This document shows, piece by piece, positions 7,333 to 7,922 of a stretch of 7,922 bases of DNA. Every line of letters starts with the position of its first letter. Within the stretch, counting starts at the first letter, position 1. This stretch comes from Bacillota bacterium (GTDB lineage: Bacteria; Bacillota; Clostridia; Lachnospirales; Lachnospiraceae). The position numbers and the translations under genes were made by a program. The notes under the pieces were generated by a model, which was not told the origin of the DNA, made no database searches, and worked only from the letters and a program-made list of their open reading frames with translations. Where the stretch lies: positions 1 through 7,922 of the forward strand of contig JAEZFK010000052.1 of assembly GCA_023437715.1 (NCBI GenBank), given 5' to 3'.

Positions 7333-7370
7333 AAGGTGCCCCAAAGGTCATGGTCTTGGGGCACTTTTTC
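7333..7370 (+). terminator. Hairpin terminator between the importer operon and the downstream dehydrogenase
   Basis: GTGCCCCAA (7336-7344) pairs perfectly with TTGGGGCAC (7356-7364) around an 11-base loop, followed by TTTTT (7365-7369). It starts a few bases after the binding-protein stop. No promoter is visible in the 30 bases between it and the next ATG, so partial read-through is plausible. Confidence 0.85.
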
Positions 7371-7399
7371 CAAAAGCGGCTGGAAAGGAAAGAGAAAGC

Positions 7400-7922
7400 A
7401 TGAAAACAAAAGCAGTGAGAATGTATGGAGAACGGGATTTAAGGCTGGAAGAATTTGAACTGCCTCCCATTAAGGACGACGAGATTCTTGTAAGGGTCAT
7501 GAGTGACAGCATCTGCATGTCCACCTACAAGCTGGTGGAGCAGGGAAAGAAGCATAAACGAGCACCTCAGAACATAGACACCAACCCCATCATCATCGGC
7601 CATGAATTCGCAGGAGTGATCGTGGAGGTGGGCAATAAATGGAGAGAGATGTTTAAGCCGGGAATGAAATTTTCCCAGCAGCCGGCATTAAATTACAAGG
7701 GCAGCCTGGCCTCTCCCGGCTATTCCTATGAGTTTTTCGGCGGAGCCTGCACCTACTGCATCTTCCCTCATGAGGTCATGGAATCAGGCTGCCTGATGCC
7801 CTATGACGGGGAAAGCTTTTTTGAGGCTTCCCTGGGAGAGCCAATGAGCTGCATTATCGGCGGCTATCATGGAAACTATCATACCAATAAGAAAAACCAC
7901 GACCATTCCATCGGCACCAAGG
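7400..7922 (+). CDS. SorE-like zinc-binding medium-chain dehydrogenase, N-terminal part (3' end outside window)
   Basis: The frame from ATG 7400 stays open to the window end (174 codons), with AAAGGA at 7384-7389 upstream. The GroES-like catalytic domain is clear: Cys39 in DSICMS, His68-Glu69 in IIIGHEFAG and Glu147-Pro148 in LGEPMSC match the catalytic zinc ligands of medium-chain alcohol and polyol dehydrogenases. The four-cysteine structural zinc loop is absent; that region reads KGSLASPGYSYEFFGG. The start MKTKAVRMYGERDLRLE, the NPIIIGHEF and PGYSYEFFGG segments, and SLGEPMSCIIGGYHGNYH resemble, from memory, L-sorbose-1-phosphate reductase (SorE), which reduces L-sorbose 1-phosphate to glucitol 6-phosphate with NAD(P)H. 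The nucleotide-binding Rossmann domain lies beyond the window. Likely roles include oxidation or reduction of a sugar or polyol phosphate brought in by the adjacent importer; the substrate is inferred, the superfamily is firm. Confidence 0.8.
   Translation, partial: MKTKAVRMYGERDLRLEEFELPPIKDDEILVRVMSDSICMSTYKLVEQGKKHKRAPQNIDTNPIIIGHEFAGVIVEVGNKWREMFKPGMKFSQQPALNYKGSLASPGYSYEFFGGACTYCIFPHEVMESGCLMPYDGESFFEASLGEPMSCIIGGYHGNYHTNKKNHDHSIGTK

Noticed and set aside
1..7922. CRISPR arrays, tRNA/rRNA genes, insertion sequences, phage or defence genes
   Set aside because: No regularly spaced repeats, cloverleaf-like sequences, transposase motifs or terminal inverted repeats were seen.

Overview
The window reads as part of a metabolic and transport locus from a mid-GC Firmicute, most likely a gut-type Clostridia/Lachnospiraceae member. 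The grounds are a Gram-positive style lipoprotein solute-binding protein with an acidic Ser/Thr/Glu linker, a YesM/YesN-type two-component pair, strong Shine-Dalgarno sites with GTG starts, and U-tract terminators. No species can be named from sequence alone. All genes lie on the + strand, and no stretch longer than 300 bases lacks a gene.

Layout. (1) Positions 1-227 hold the last 74 codons of a gene whose tail resembles the C-terminus of SorE-type (L-sorbose-1-phosphate reductase-like) zinc alcohol dehydrogenases. (2) Twenty bases later is an HPr-like phosphocarrier (248-517) that keeps the active His15 but has Asn in place of the regulatory Ser46. A clear terminator follows. (3) A consensus sigma-A promoter (TTGAAA-17-TATAAT) drives a YesM-type membrane sensor kinase (710-2407) and, four bases on, a REC-AraC response regulator (2412-3200). 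A terminator hairpin overlaps the regulator's stop codon. (4) A 151-base gap with poor core-promoter matches and two TATTTT boxes 20 bp apart precedes a complete ABC importer of the Fe3+/AfuABC-like class: ATPase (3352-4509), a fused two-domain permease (4506-6152, ATGA overlap) and a lipoprotein binding protein (6197-7327). (5) After another hairpin terminator, and with no visible promoter of its own, comes the N-terminal part of a SorE-like zinc-binding medium-chain dehydrogenase (7400 to the window end).

How the parts may work together (inference): the kinase/regulator pair senses an extracellular compound and activates the importer operon. The importer belongs to a superfamily usually labelled 'iron(III)', but members of this class also carry phosphorylated sugars (AfuABC) and phosphonates. 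Flanking SorE-like dehydrogenases and an HPr-like protein point to a sugar-phosphate or polyol-phosphate substrate rather than iron. The most interesting points are this unusual gene set, the HPr with Asn46, and the terminator placed between the importer and its downstream dehydrogenase.
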